This document shows positions 7,602 to 15,893 of a DNA stretch of 64,000 nucleotides, piece by piece. The translations under genes and the position numbers were made by a program. The DNA lies in NCBI GenBank assembly GCA_003152075.1, contig PLZG01000098.1:176206-240205 (forward strand), in the 5' to 3' direction. The notes under the pieces are model-generated. The model searched no databases. It worked only from the letters and a program-made list of their open reading frames with translations, and was not told where the DNA came from. Numbering within the stretch: the stretch's first letter is position 1; each line of letters starts with the position of its first letter. The DNA comes from a candidate division FCPU426 bacterium. GTDB lineage: Bacteria > Oederibacteriota > Muellerivitia > Muellerivitales > Muellerivitaceae.

Positions 7602-9539
7602 TCAGGGTGCACCTGTCTCAGGGACATAACCAAATAATGACGGCAACCAGGTGGTGAAGAAGGGCACGTATGTAATCAAAAAGACCGTGCCGTAAAGCAG
7701 AATCAACATGGGCAGGACGGCCCGATAAACTTCCACCATGGGCTTCTTGAAACGGTAGGACGACAGGAACAAATTTAAACCCAGGGGAGGGGTCAGGAAG
7801 CCCATTTCCATATTGGCCAGAAAAATGATGCCCATATGCACGGGGTCAATCCTGAAAGCGGCCGCCATGGGCAAAAGAAGCGGCACCACCACTACGATAG
7901 CGGCGAAAATTTCCAGCAATCCTCCCACCATAATCAGCATGCAGTTCACGATTAAAAGAAATACCCAGGGCTGGTGAACGCTGGCCTTGACCCAGTCCGC
8001 CAGCTTGGCGGGAATCTCGGCGTCCACCATGTCGTTGGTGAACCCGAGTGAAACGCCAAGAATCAGGAGAACGCCTCCTACCAGGATTCCGCACTCGGTG
8101 ATGACTTTGGGAATGTACTTGAGCTTCAAGTCCCGGTAAATGAATACCTCAATGACAAAGGCGTAAAGGGCGGTGAGCGCAGCCGATTCCACCAGGGTGA
8201 CCTTGACCACGAAGAGGAAGAAAAAAATCACGAAAGGCAAAAGCAGTTCCCATTTGGCCACCCAGAAAGCTTCCATAGCTTCCCCGAACTTAAAGGGGTG
8301 TTTTGAGGCCTGTTCCTTGGAACCTTTGGCAATGCCCCAGAGGGCCGTCACCCCGAGCAAAAGGAAGCCTGGCATGATGCCGCCCAGGAAAAGTTTGTCG
8401 ATGGGGGTATGGGAAACCACGCCGTAAAGGATGACCGGGAGACTTGGGGGAAAAAGCATTCCCAAGGAACCGGCGGCAGTCAGCAGGCCCAGGGCGTCCC
8501 GTTCCTTGTATTTTTCCGCCATCAAAATGGGCATCAGCAGCCCGCCCAGGGCGAGGATGGTTACCCCTGAACCGCCGGTAAAGCAGGTAAAGAAGGCGCA
8601 AACCAGGGCCGTCACGATGGCGGGACCACCGCGCATGGAGCCGAACCAGGCTTGGAACACCCGTAGGAGACGTTTGGAGGCACCGCCCTCAGCCAGCAGA
8701 TAACCGGTCAGGGTGAAAAGGGGGATATTGGGGATGGTGGGGGAGACAACCATCCGGTAAGTCTCGGCGGGGATGGAAGAAATGGGTGTTGGGGAATTCC
8801 ACAAAAAAAGCAGGGCCGCGCCGCCCAGGGCCACGAATACAGGGGTGCCCATGATCACCGCGAATAGGAGGATGGCAAAGGCCAAGTAAAGGAAAGGTTG
8901 GGGAATGGTGTGAATGAAGAAGCCCAAAGAAGCTAGCGCCACTGCCGCGCCCAAAGTGATGGCCCGCTGGCCCATATTTACACCGGCCCGCCAGATCATC
9001 CGGAAAAAAACCACGGCGAAGCCCACGGGCAGGAAAAAAAGAACAAACCATTTAGGAATTCCAATGGCGATGATGTCGCCCACTTCCTTTTCCACCATCG
9101 AATATTGAAAGCCGGCTACGGCCAGGTAAAGGGTGAATGCCGCGCCCAGAGCGGCGGTAAAGATACGGGTAGCGGTCTTGAAGCGTTCCGGAATGAGGCT
9201 GGCGGTGGAAGAAAGGGAAAGGAGTTTTCCCTCACGGGCGGCGATGGCGGCCCCGAACATCATGATGGCCAGGACGGTGTGCTGAACCAGATTCAAGGAA
9301 CCTGAAATCAGGGTGAAATGCAGCTTTCGGCCCACAATATCCATCAATGGAAGCAGGAGCATGACCGCGAAAAAGAAAGTCAGGAAGAGGCCCTCAGCGT
9401 AATGCCAGGGGCGGTGAACAATAGGAGCCCCACCAGGATGGGCTTCCATCTCAAACCCAATTTCGGGTTGGGTGGCCACGATGACTTTTTTCTTACGCTT
9501 CCAAGGAGCCTTAGGAAAGGCCCTCTTTTTAGATTTCAT
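7602..9539 (-). CDS. TRAP transporter fused small and large membrane subunits (DctQM)
   Basis: 645 residues, a natural fusion of the DctQ-like four-helix subunit (about residues 45-200) and the DctM-like ion-coupled permease (about 215-640). DctM features include GTPVFVALGGAALLFL, FFTCFTGGSGVTILALGGLLMP, MLFPPSLPVILYG and MEMGFLTPPLGLNLFLSSYRF. With the binding protein it imports an organic acid or similar solute using a sodium gradient. The basic N-terminal tail (KSKKRAFPKAPWKRKKK) is cytoplasmic. The ATG overlaps the dctP stop (TAATG), so translation is coupled. The substrate is unknown. Confidence 0.92.
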   Translation of the reverse strand: MKSKKRAFPKAPWKRKKKVIVATQPEIGFEMEAHPGGAPIVHRPWHYAEGLFLTFFFAVMLLLPLMDIVGRKLHFTLISGSLNLVQHTVLAIMMFGAAIAAREGKLLSLSSTASLIPERFKTATRIFTAALGAAFTLYLAVAGFQYSMVEKEVGDIIAIGIPKWFVLFFLPVGFAVVFFRMIWRAGVNMGQRAITLGAAVALASLGFFIHTIPQPFLYLAFAILLFAVIMGTPVFVALGGAALLFLWNSPTPISSIPAETYRMVVSPTIPNIPLFTLTGYLLAEGGASKRLLRVFQAWFGSMRGGPAIVTALVCAFFTCFTGGSGVTILALGGLLMPILMAEKYKERDALGLLTAAGSLGMLFPPSLPVILYGVVSHTPIDKLFLGGIMPGFLLLGVTALWGIAKGSKEQASKHPFKFGEAMEAFWVAKWELLLPFVIFFFLFVVKVTLVESAALTALYAFVIEVFIYRDLKLKYIPKVITECGILVGGVLLILGVSLGFTNDMVDAEIPAKLADWVKASVHQPWVFLLIVNCMLIMVGGLLEIFAAIVVVVPLLLPMAAAFRIDPVHMGIIFLANMEMGFLTPPLGLNLFLSSYRFKKPMVEVYRAVLPMLILLYGTVFLITYVPFFTTWLPSLFGYVPETGAP

Positions 9540-10549
9540 TACTTAGCGGCCTTTTTCGCCCGGTACTCATCGCGATATTTGAGGGCCATATCCATCATGT
9601 CGGCGGGAATCACTGTTCCCGAAATTTGGGGATAAACACCTTGGAACATGGTTTCCCACTGTTGGTATTGCTCGGGAGTAACATCGTGGACAATCAAACC
9701 TTTTGTTTTCATGACCTCGATGGCCTTTTGCTCACCGGACCTGATCTCAGACTTGAACCGCACACCCGCAGTGGCAGCGGCCTTGAGGAGTTCGGCCTGG
9801 TCTTCGGCTGGAATCTTGTTCCAGGCTTTAAGCGTGATGATATTGGCACCCAGCAATGGCGCCCACTTGATGTCGGTCATATGAAGGGCCAACGCGAACC
9901 ATTGGAAAGACAGGGCGGAGACCGGGGTGGTGTCAAAGGCGTTGATAAGGCCGGTTTGTAAATTAGGCAAAATATCGGTGACCGCCAAAGGCACGGGGGA
10001 ATAGCCCGCCGAGTTCCAAATTTTCATGGTGTCGGCATCATCGCCCCAGACGAAGAACTTTTCCTTCTTCAAGTCCTCGGGAGTCATGATGGGTTTCTTG
10101 CCGAAAAAGCGGACCCAACCGGCCTCGCCCCAGTTCAAAACCTTGAAACCTTTGGCCAGGAGACGGGCCTCCAGGACGGGCTCCATCTTCTTGCGCACGT
10201 AATCGCTCTCGGCGTAATCCTTGTACATCATGGGGACGCAGAGGGCCTGAACGCCCTTGTCGATTTTGGCGATTCCCATCACCGTGAGGACGCCAACCTG
10301 GATTTGACCCAGGCGCATTTTGGTAACGATGTCCGGCTCGTCGCCCAGGACGCCGCCGGGATAAATCTGGAGTTTCACACCCGATTTTTTCCACTGTTCG
10401 CCCATATCCCGGATGATGAGGTCAAAAGGGGAACCTTCGGGGGCTAGTGTGCCCAACTTCAAGGTTATGCCCTCTTCGGCTTTCGCCAGGGAAGCTCCCA
10501 TGAGAAGCAGGGCCAGGATCAGCTGGATTTTTTTGATGGATCGAAACAT
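9539..10549 (-). CDS. TRAP transporter substrate-binding protein (DctP family)
   Basis: 336 residues from the ATG at 10549, which has GGAGG 8 bases upstream. A Sec signal peptide (MFRSIKKIQLILALLLMGAS) ends at ALAKA-like residues. The mature protein has the DctP pattern: LKLGTLAPEGSPFDLIIRDM, then GGVLGDEPDIVTKMRLGQIQ, KKPIMTPEDLKKEKFFVWG and LQTGLINAFDTTPVSALSFQ. The usual Arg that pairs with a substrate carboxylate cannot be assigned with certainty. It lies between tatT upstream and dctQM downstream and is probably in the same transcript as both. Confidence 0.92.
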   Translation of the reverse strand: MFRSIKKIQLILALLLMGASLAKAEEGITLKLGTLAPEGSPFDLIIRDMGEQWKKSGVKLQIYPGGVLGDEPDIVTKMRLGQIQVGVLTVMGIAKIDKGVQALCVPMMYKDYAESDYVRKKMEPVLEARLLAKGFKVLNWGEAGWVRFFGKKPIMTPEDLKKEKFFVWGDDADTMKIWNSAGYSPVPLAVTDILPNLQTGLINAFDTTPVSALSFQWFALALHMTDIKWAPLLGANIITLKAWNKIPAEDQAELLKAAATAGVRFKSEIRSGEQKAIEVMKTKGLIVHDVTPEQYQQWETMFQGVYPQISGTVIPADMMDMALKYRDEYRAKKAAK

Positions 10550-10582
10550 AACTTCCTCCAAAATTTGATTTTAATGTCGTTC

Positions 10583-10653
10583 GTAGGGGCGGCCCCCCGT
10601 GGCCGCCCAACTTCTCATGTCCGCAATGGGCAGGCGCGGGGGCCTGCCCCTAC
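10583..10653. repeat. G/C-rich palindromic repeat between tatT and dctP
   Basis: The element starts GTAGGGGCGGCCCCC and ends GGGGGCCTGCCCCTAC, giving inverted GTAGGGGC/GCCCCTAC termini, with two smaller stem-loops inside (GGCC...GGCC and GGGCAGGC...GCCTGCCC). It may tune relative expression of tatT and dctP, or stabilise the downstream mRNA. Confidence 0.75.
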
Positions 10654-10658
10654 AGGTT

Positions 10659-11573
10659 TTACTTCTCGAAAATGACATCCATTTTGTCCATGCGCGAAAG
10701 AAGCCACTTGGCCCTTTTTTGCATGATCAGATTCACCAGGCGCGAGCCGGGTTTCTTGTCCGGGTCGATGTCTAGGGCTTTTTGCAGCATTTCCTGGAAC
10801 TCGTCCTTGTTCTTCTCCGCCTCGTCCACGTTCTCGGCATAATTCACGTAAGTGGAGGCGCTCATACCTTTGTTCAACTCCAAGGATCGCTTGAAATGTT
10901 CCTTGGCTTTTTTCAAGGAACCGCCGGGTTTGCTGGCCTCATAGGTGATGAGAAAATCATGGATGTCCCCTTCATTATAATCGGGGTCCAAGTCATAGGC
11001 CCCGTAGATCAAGGCCTCGGCCTGGGGACGGTCTCCGATGAGCTCCATATCGGTTTTGTCGGCGGAGAGGGCGGCCATCCAGGCAACGCCGGTCCAATAG
11101 AGAAGCTCCACATCTTCTTTCTTGGCCTTGGCCAGGGCGGCCTTGGGGTCCTTGCGAATGAGCTGGCTGAAATGATCGTGGCGGGCATCCAGTCCTCTTA
11201 AACCATAATCACGGGCCCGGACATAAAGTTTCTTGGCCCGCATTTTCATTTCATGGGCTTTAGGGTAATCCTCATCGTTAATGTATTCGCCTTCCGTTTG
11301 GACATAAGCGTAGCCGTACTCGGTGAAGCCCTTGGCCAGGGCGGTCAGCAATCCCGAATGGCGTGGAGTTGCGGAAAGCACGCTTTCCATCAGCTTCAGG
11401 CTGAAGGGAACGGCGTCCCCGACCAGCTTGGGATCATTGTCAGAGGAAAAGGTGTCGCCGGTTCCCGCCAAACTGTCGGCGATAGAATCCACCGCCATGG
11501 ACTTGATGAAACAGCCATTTAAAAGGGGCGAAAGGGCCAGCAAGAGAATGAATAAGAGGCCGCTAGGTTTCAT
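10659..11573 (-). CDS. TRAP transporter TatT component family lipoprotein
   Basis: 304 residues with lipobox LLNGC (Cys21). The helical repeat architecture matches TatT (T component) proteins, TPR-like lipoproteins that trimerise and are proposed to pass hydrophobic ligands to a TRAP binding protein in TPAT systems, first described in Treponema pallidum. Recognisable stretches are SLKLMESVLSATPRHSGLLT, AKGFTEYGYAYVQTE and LYWTGVAWMAALSADK. Linkage to dctP and dctQM supports this. An ECF-like promoter and an overlapping sigma-70-like promoter are seen about 150-200 bases upstream. Confidence 0.85.
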   Translation of the reverse strand: MKPSGLLFILLLALSPLLNGCFIKSMAVDSIADSLAGTGDTFSSDNDPKLVGDAVPFSLKLMESVLSATPRHSGLLTALAKGFTEYGYAYVQTEGEYINDEDYPKAHEMKMRAKKLYVRARDYGLRGLDARHDHFSQLIRKDPKAALAKAKKEDVELLYWTGVAWMAALSADKTDMELIGDRPQAEALIYGAYDLDPDYNEGDIHDFLITYEASKPGGSLKKAKEHFKRSLELNKGMSASTYVNYAENVDEAEKNKDEFQEMLQKALDIDPDKKPGSRLVNLIMQKRAKWLLSRMDKMDVIFEK

Positions 11574-11596
11574 TGAAATTGTTCCTTTTTTCTTTT

Positions 11597-11672
11597 GTCA
11601 TTCTGAGGCGGTTTTCGCCGAAGAATCTATGTTTAACAAAACACAGAGATACTTCGCCTCGCTCAGGATGAC
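11597..11672. repeat. TGTCATTCTGAGG inverted repeat element
   Basis: A 76-base element with terminal inverted repeats TGTCATTCTGAG and CTCAGGATGACA, and internal CGAAGAATCT and ACTTCGCCTCG. A degenerate half copy may lie near 2511-2555. It sits in the leader of the tatT-TRAP operon. Confidence 0.7.
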
Positions 11673-11726
11673 ACTTCAACCCTCTGGAATGAGTTTTTCA
11701 GGGGTTAGTTTCTTTACCACTGCCCA

Positions 11727-11758
11727 TTAGACGGAGCAAGAGGGCCCACCGTTTTACC
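11727..11758 (-). promoter_or_regulatory. ECF-sigma-like promoter ahead of tatT-dctP-dctQM
   Basis: On the minus strand, GGTAAAAC (11758-11751), a 17-base spacer and CGTCTAATGGG (from 11733) are seen. Two other minus-strand intergenic sites in the window share the 17-base spacing and the CGTCTAA box. A sigma-70-like TTGACA (11779-11774)-N17-TAAAAC (11756-11751) overlaps its upstream box, suggesting dual control. Confidence 0.55.
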
Positions 11759-11994
11759 TTTGGGCAAAAGGAGTGTCAAGCGACTGTAAAACGCCAAAAT
11801 CAAAAGGAATTATAAGCTGTTACCGCTGAAAAAGTCCTACTCAAAACTAATTGTCGTAAAGGCAATCGCTGCTTTACCCCTACAAAACCTTGCGGTTACG
11901 TATTTCCCAACGTGATAGCAAATGGTTCAAACCATTTTTTCAGAAGAACAAGCTTTTTAATGGGAGTTATAGACTCGAGCCAAAGCAGAGAAGA

Positions 11995-12762
11995 CTATCG
12001 ATGTCCGCCGCCGATATGGCTGGGCGCTCCCGCGCCTGGACCTTTACCTCCACCATGGGATGGAGAACGGCCTAACCTTGGAGAATGGCCCATTTTTCCG
12101 GCACGTTTTTGGGAAAGGTGATGGCGAATTTTTTTCCAGGCCTGGAAGCGGGCTTGCATTGCGGCACTGGAAGGGTGAACTGATGAGCCTCCGCTTTTGG
12201 AAGAGGTACAACTATTTCCAGCCGTGACGGATTGGGTTCCTTGGGAAGACTTCACATCCACCACGCCCTCATGGGTAGTCGTCTCAACATTATCACCGGT
12301 TTTGGCGACCTCAAAAACCGTGCCTCTTACGCCGCAAACCACGCCACCCGATTCCACCTCAAACGAAGAATGTGTGTCGGGGAGATTCTTTTTCACATCA
12401 GAAAGGATGGATCCCACCAAAAGCTTCAAGCGGCTTAGGAATCCCTTGGATTCGTTCTCGGAGAGTTGAGTAATCTTCAGCTCGCTATCCTCGTCCATGT
12501 GAACAATCGTTTCATCTTTTAATTGGAGAATTACTTCAGTCCCCCTGCCCACCCGGATACGGTCGCCTTCCTCCAGGGTCAGGCCTTCCTTGGTATTCTT
12601 CCAATCGGCGTTGCCTTCTTTCAACACCTGGACATCCCCCGTGCCTTGGATTTCCTCAATCGTGTAAAGGGGAAGAAAGTCCCCGAGGGAAGGTTCGACG
12701 TCGGCCTGGATCATGAGGGGAAAGAGGAACAAGAAAAGAAGTAAAAATAATTTAAGTTTCAC
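11995..12762 (-). CDS. FecR-domain secreted protein
   Basis: 255 residues from a GTG at 12762, preceded by GGGAG at a good distance; an upstream ATG at 12792 lacks a ribosome site and would displace the signal peptide (KLKLFLLLFLFLFPLMIQA). The FecR domain (about residues 35-190) shows IQGTGDVQVLKEG, LTLEEGDRIRVGRGTEVILQ and CGVRGTVFEVAKTGDNVETT followed by EGVVDV. The tail is rich in Gly, His and Lys (HGGGKGPGAGAPSHIGGGHR). Unlike classical FecR it has no cytoplasmic anti-sigma helix region and no adjacent sigma gene, so it is more likely an exported FecR-fold protein of unknown role. Confidence 0.85.
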   Translation of the reverse strand: MKLKLFLLLFLFLFPLMIQADVEPSLGDFLPLYTIEEIQGTGDVQVLKEGNADWKNTKEGLTLEEGDRIRVGRGTEVILQLKDETIVHMDEDSELKITQLSENESKGFLSRLKLLVGSILSDVKKNLPDTHSSFEVESGGVVCGVRGTVFEVAKTGDNVETTTHEGVVDVKSSQGTQSVTAGNSCTSSKSGGSSVHPSSAAMQARFQAWKKIRHHLSQKRAGKMGHSPRLGRSPSHGGGKGPGAGAPSHIGGGHR

Positions 12763-12853
12763 TATAACTCCCAAAGTGGAATTGAAATCCAAATCATTTT
12801 ATCATGCTTTTCAGGGGTTGGCCAAAATCCAAGGCCACTATAAACGCGGATTT

Positions 12854-13225
12854 CTAATGGGAATTCGAGGGATGTTTTGCCTGCCGGATTTTATCCGAGA
12901 CCTCTTTCCACATCTGATTAAGTGTTTCCAGTTGTTCCTTCGTTAAAGCCTGCGCTCCATTCAACGCCATGAATTCATCCCTCTTGGCACGAAGGGATTT
13001 TATACCGGCTTGCAATTCGGCGGCTTTTTCTTGGGTTAAAACTCCTGTTTGCGCGCCCTTGGCAATTCTTTTATCCAGTCCGTTAATCATGCGGTCCAAT
13101 TTTTCACGTTTTGAGTGGCCGACCATATGCGCTACCAAGGCCGGATGGAAATCCTCATCCGCTTGGACGGCCAGGGGAAGGCTGGCCAGCAATAGGGAAG
13201 CTGTGATTTTAAGAAAGAGGTTCAT
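12854..13225 (-). CDS. Small secreted helical protein, hypothetical
   Basis: 123 residues from the ATG at 13225, set by GGAAGGAA 7-8 bases upstream. It has a signal peptide (MNLFLKITASLLLASLPLAV ending QA). The mature part is predicted almost entirely helical and charged: KREKLDRMINGLDKRIAKG, then LTQEKAAELQAGIKSLRAK and LTKEQLETLNQMWKEVSDK. The repeated LTxEQ/LTQEKA helices recall Spy/CpxP-like or DUF-type periplasmic chaperones, but the LTxxQ motif match is loose. It lies downstream of a terminator that ends the 64-aa gene. Confidence 0.7.
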   Translation of the reverse strand: MNLFLKITASLLLASLPLAVQADEDFHPALVAHMVGHSKREKLDRMINGLDKRIAKGAQTGVLTQEKAAELQAGIKSLRAKRDEFMALNGAQALTKEQLETLNQMWKEVSDKIRQAKHPSNSH

Positions 13226-13243
13226 TTGAAATTCCTTCCGGTG

Positions 13244-13280
13244 AAATAAAAAGCGGGTGAACCCCGGAGGCCACCCGCTT
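13244..13280 (-). terminator. Terminator after the 64-aa secreted protein gene
   Basis: Read on the minus strand, AAGCGGGTG pairs with CACCCGCTT (arms at 13280-13272 and 13259-13251), followed by a T-run opposite 13246-13250. Partial read-through could reach the next gene, which has no promoter of its own that was recognised. Confidence 0.8.
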
Positions 13281-13307
13281 GACTCAACACAATCTAACAA
13301 AATGGAT

Positions 13308-13502
13308 TTACTTGGTGGCAGGAACGTCCGCTGCTGGAGCGGTAGTGGCAGCCGCGTTCTTTTTAGGTTTCTTGTGGCCCTTCTTTTTCTTGTGATGCTT
13401 CACTGTCTTGGCTGGCGGAGCAGCCATATCATCGGCCATCACCAAATTGGAAGTAGCGGTAACAAAAAACAACGCCATCGCGATCGCGAAAAACTTTTTC
13501 AT
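13308..13502 (-). CDS. Small secreted Lys/His-rich protein
   Basis: 64 residues. A signal peptide (MKKFFAIAMALFFVTATSNL ending VMA) is followed by DDMAAPPAKTVKHHKKKKGH and an Ala/Pro/Thr tail. The mature chain is about 40 residues, extremely basic and probably disordered. No function is known; it could bind metal, DNA or anionic surface polymer. AGGAGGGTTGC precedes the ATG. An ECF-like promoter lies 47-75 bases upstream, and a terminator follows the stop, making a self-contained single-gene unit. Confidence 0.75.
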   Translation of the reverse strand: MKKFFAIAMALFFVTATSNLVMADDMAAPPAKTVKHHKKKKGHKKPKKNAAATTAPAADVPATK

Positions 13503-13548
13503 GCAACCCTCCTAAAAGTGAATAAAACAGTAGAACTACACTACCTTG

Positions 13549-13577
13549 TTAGACGGTAAAGTTCTTGCGAAAGTTCC
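13549..13577 (-). promoter_or_regulatory. ECF-sigma-like promoter of the 64-aa secreted protein
   Basis: On the minus strand, GGAAC (13577-13573), a 17-base spacer and CGTCTAA (13555-13549) are seen; the predicted start of transcription would leave a leader of about 40 bases before the ATG at 13502. The GGAAC-N16/17-(CG)TCTAA form resembles RpoE-type promoters. Confidence 0.55.
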
Positions 13578-13660
13578 AACAATTCTTGTGAGTATGAAGC
13601 AATGGTAGGGTTCCGTTTTCCTGGCCCGAAAAAACGGTTTTTTGGAGAGGGGCTTGATTA

Positions 13661-13684
13661 TTAACCGACCGGTTGGTAGGTTAA
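13661..13684 (+). promoter_or_regulatory. Probable TetR-family operator
   Basis: TTAACC (13661-13666) and GGTTAA (13679-13684) flank a core ACCGACCGGTTGGT that is itself a near-palindrome. The element ends 7 bases before the ATG of the TetR-type gene, so autorepression is likely. The ACCGACCGGT core is common in TetR-family operators. Confidence 0.65.
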
Positions 13685-13691
13685 TGCCCCT

Positions 13692-14303
13692 ATGGCTAAA
13701 GTCCTGAACGAGCAAAAACATACGGATCAAAGGATGCGGTTGCTCTCCCACGCCCGAAGGCTTTTCGCCGGCTGCGGGGTGAAGGAAACCAGCATGTCCC
13801 AGGTCGCCAAGGCCTGCAAGATCACCAAGGCCACGCTTTACCATTATTTCAAAAGCAAGGAAACGATCCTGAAAGAAATCCTGGCTTGCCGGAGCGAGGA
13901 AATTAACACCTTGGCGGCTCAAACCAACCCCGCCGCAAGCCTGGAAGAAACCTTTTATCAAATCGCCAAGGCGCACCTGGAACACATCAAAAAAACCGAG
14001 AATCTCGAACTGATGAAAATCCTTCTTTCGGAAACCATGAAAAATAACGAAATGCGCAAATATTACATGACTTTCGTCCATGAGAATATTTCCAAGGGCG
14101 CCCAACAGGTTCTGGGGCGTTACCTGGGAGGAAAGAAGAATGAAAAAGAAATGAGGCTCATCTTCTTCCAATTCATGGCGGCCCTTCTGCACTATGACTG
14201 GAATACCCGCATGGTGGGGGACCTAACTGATTTTATGGGAAATGATGAGGCCTATATCCGCCAGTTGTCCAGGACCTATGCGCTGGCGGTTCAAAGCTCC
14301 TAA
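13692..14303 (+). CDS. TetR-family transcriptional regulator
   Basis: 203 residues. The N-terminal helix-turn-helix is clear: LLSHARRLFAGCGVKETSMS, QVAKACKITKATLYHYFKSK, then ETILKEIL. The C-terminal ligand domain is divergent. It precedes a TolC-family and an RND gene on the same strand, with a 144-base gap, so it most likely represses that efflux operon and itself through the palindrome at 13661-13684. The inducer is unknown. Confidence 0.93.
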   Translation: MAKVLNEQKHTDQRMRLLSHARRLFAGCGVKETSMSQVAKACKITKATLYHYFKSKETILKEILACRSEEINTLAAQTNPAASLEETFYQIAKAHLEHIKKTENLELMKILLSETMKNNEMRKYYMTFVHENISKGAQQVLGRYLGGKKNEKEMRLIFFQFMAALLHYDWNTRMVGDLTDFMGNDEAYIRQLSRTYALAVQSS

Positions 14304-14447
14304 GGAGTTTATCGCGATTCGGGTTGCTACTTTTTGTTACAAAACGAAACAGAGTTGAAAGGATTTTTAAAGCCGCAAGCTTTAATCTAGCAGCCTGTTG
14401 GGGCGGTCGTGTCGGGCCATTTGAAAAAGAAAGTCGCGAGGTGGCTT

Positions 14448-15893
14448 ATGAGACGCTTAGGAATTTGGTCGCTACTCATCTTCGGGTTTGCCGGTACGGC
14501 CGGAGCCGAGCAAAAACTTCCGCTGGAAACTTATTTAGGCCAAGTTCAAGCCAAGGGCCCGGGTTATCAGTCCGCCCAGGCGGCGGTGGAAGGCTATGAG
14601 AAACAATCCCACCAGCAGGACCTGATCTACTCCCCCCAATTGGTTGCCGCTTTTAGCCACGTGGACGACCAATCCCAACAATTGATTTCCTTTTACGGAA
14701 CTCATACTCAAACGGATAATCTCGGGGTATCCCTTACGAACAAACTCCCATTCGGACCATCCGTTTCTTTGGGGTATTCCTATATCAACAGCAATTATTC
14801 CGGTGCCGGGTTGGCTTCCCAACTTGGCTATTCCTCACCCGCTTTGGAATATCAAATCAGTCCTGTTGTCTCCATCTCTGTTCCGTTATTCAAGGATTTC
14901 GGCGGAAGCCAAACCTCGGCTGGAGTCAAAATGGTCCAATACCAACTGGAATCAGCGGCCAAGAATTCGGCCTTTCAAAGGGAACAAGCCCTTTATAACG
15001 CCAAGGTCGCCTACTGGAACTTGGCCTTGGCCCGGGAAACTCTCGACATCCGCCAGGATACCCTGGACCGGAGCCAGAAAATTTGGGAATGGACCAAACG
15101 TCGCGTGGCCCGCAACTTGGCAGACCCACCGGACGCTTTACAGGCGGAAGCCGCGGTGAGGGTGGCTGAACTTGATTTGCAAATGGCGATGGAAAAAGAA
15201 AAGTCCGCCCGCCTCGCTTTCAATCGTTTCCGCAACGAATCCGACGACACGGTTCCTGAGCAATTGGAGACGATGGAGAATTCCTTAACCGTTTTGAAGG
15301 TGAACCTTACCGCGGACCTTCCGGATCGGTTGGATTTAAAAGCCGTCCAGGACATGGCCAAGCAACAAAAAGCTACCTATGACCAGGCTTATCAAAATAT
15401 TTACCCCGACATTACGGCCATGGCTTCCTGGCGTGGAAACGGGCTGGATCCCAATTTTCCGATCGCCAACAACACTGCCTTCGGCCCGGATCACCCCACC
15501 TGGACCCTGGGTGCCCAATTCAACTTATCACTGGACGTTTTCACCGCCCAGAGAACGGCGGACGGGTACAAGGCCAATTACCAAAGCGCCCTTTTGGCCT
15601 TGAAAGATAAGGAAGTCGGGGTAGGGCAGGAATGGAGCGACTTGAAGAACCGTCTCTCCGACGTGGACAAGCGCCTGGGAATGGCGGCTCAGATCGAAGA
15701 AATCCAAAAAAACAAGGCCAACCAGGAAAAGACACGTCTGGAACTGGGCCGTACGACCCAATTCCAACTTTTGTCCTTCGAGAACGATTACGCCTTGGCC
15801 CGTTTGAGCCGTCTGTCCCTAGTGCTTGAAAAGTTATCAACCCTGGCCCAAGCCCAATGGTGGCTGGTAGGCGAAAAAGGAGAAGCCAAGTGA
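14448..15893 (+). CDS. TolC-family outer-membrane efflux protein (with RND pump)
   Basis: 481 residues from the ATG at 14448, chosen because GCGAGGTGG lies just upstream and a signal peptide (MRRLGIWSLLIFGFAGTAGA) begins there. Two OEP repeats can be followed: LPLETYLGQVQAKGPGYQSA with FGPSVSLGYSYINSNYS, then VAYWNLALARETLDIRQDTL, ending FQLLSFENDYALARLSRL. It should form the trimeric periplasmic tunnel and outer-membrane channel. It overlaps the RND gene by 4 bases (GTGA), so translation is coupled. Confidence 0.9.
   Translation: MRRLGIWSLLIFGFAGTAGAEQKLPLETYLGQVQAKGPGYQSAQAAVEGYEKQSHQQDLIYSPQLVAAFSHVDDQSQQLISFYGTHTQTDNLGVSLTNKLPFGPSVSLGYSYINSNYSGAGLASQLGYSSPALEYQISPVVSISVPLFKDFGGSQTSAGVKMVQYQLESAAKNSAFQREQALYNAKVAYWNLALARETLDIRQDTLDRSQKIWEWTKRRVARNLADPPDALQAEAAVRVAELDLQMAMEKEKSARLAFNRFRNESDDTVPEQLETMENSLTVLKVNLTADLPDRLDLKAVQDMAKQQKATYDQAYQNIYPDITAMASWRGNGLDPNFPIANNTAFGPDHPTWTLGAQFNLSLDVFTAQRTADGYKANYQSALLALKDKEVGVGQEWSDLKNRLSDVDKRLGMAAQIEEIQKNKANQEKTRLELGRTTQFQLLSFENDYALARLSRLSLVLEKLSTLAQAQWWLVGEKGEAK

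Larger units (their letters stand above)
11574..11994. other. 421-base intergenic region upstream of tatT
   Basis: No protein-coding gene is supported. At 11597-11672 is an inverted repeat, TGTCATTCTGAGG...CTCAGGATGACA, related in style to the GTCATTGCGAGGA family. At 11727-11779 are overlapping promoter-like motifs facing tatT. An inverted pair CGTTTTAC/GTAAAACG lies at 11750-11757 and 11786-11793. Nothing recognisable was seen from about 11800 to 11994. Confidence 0.6.

Noticed and set aside
11750..11793. CGTTTTAC/GTAAAACG pair with inner hairpins as a riboswitch
   Set aside because: No known aptamer core was recognised, and one arm coincides with the promoter-like box, which explains it better.
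13536..14192. A 218-codon minus-strand frame
   Set aside because: It is the antisense shadow of the TetR gene; no domain, and the plus-strand product has a clear helix-turn-helix.
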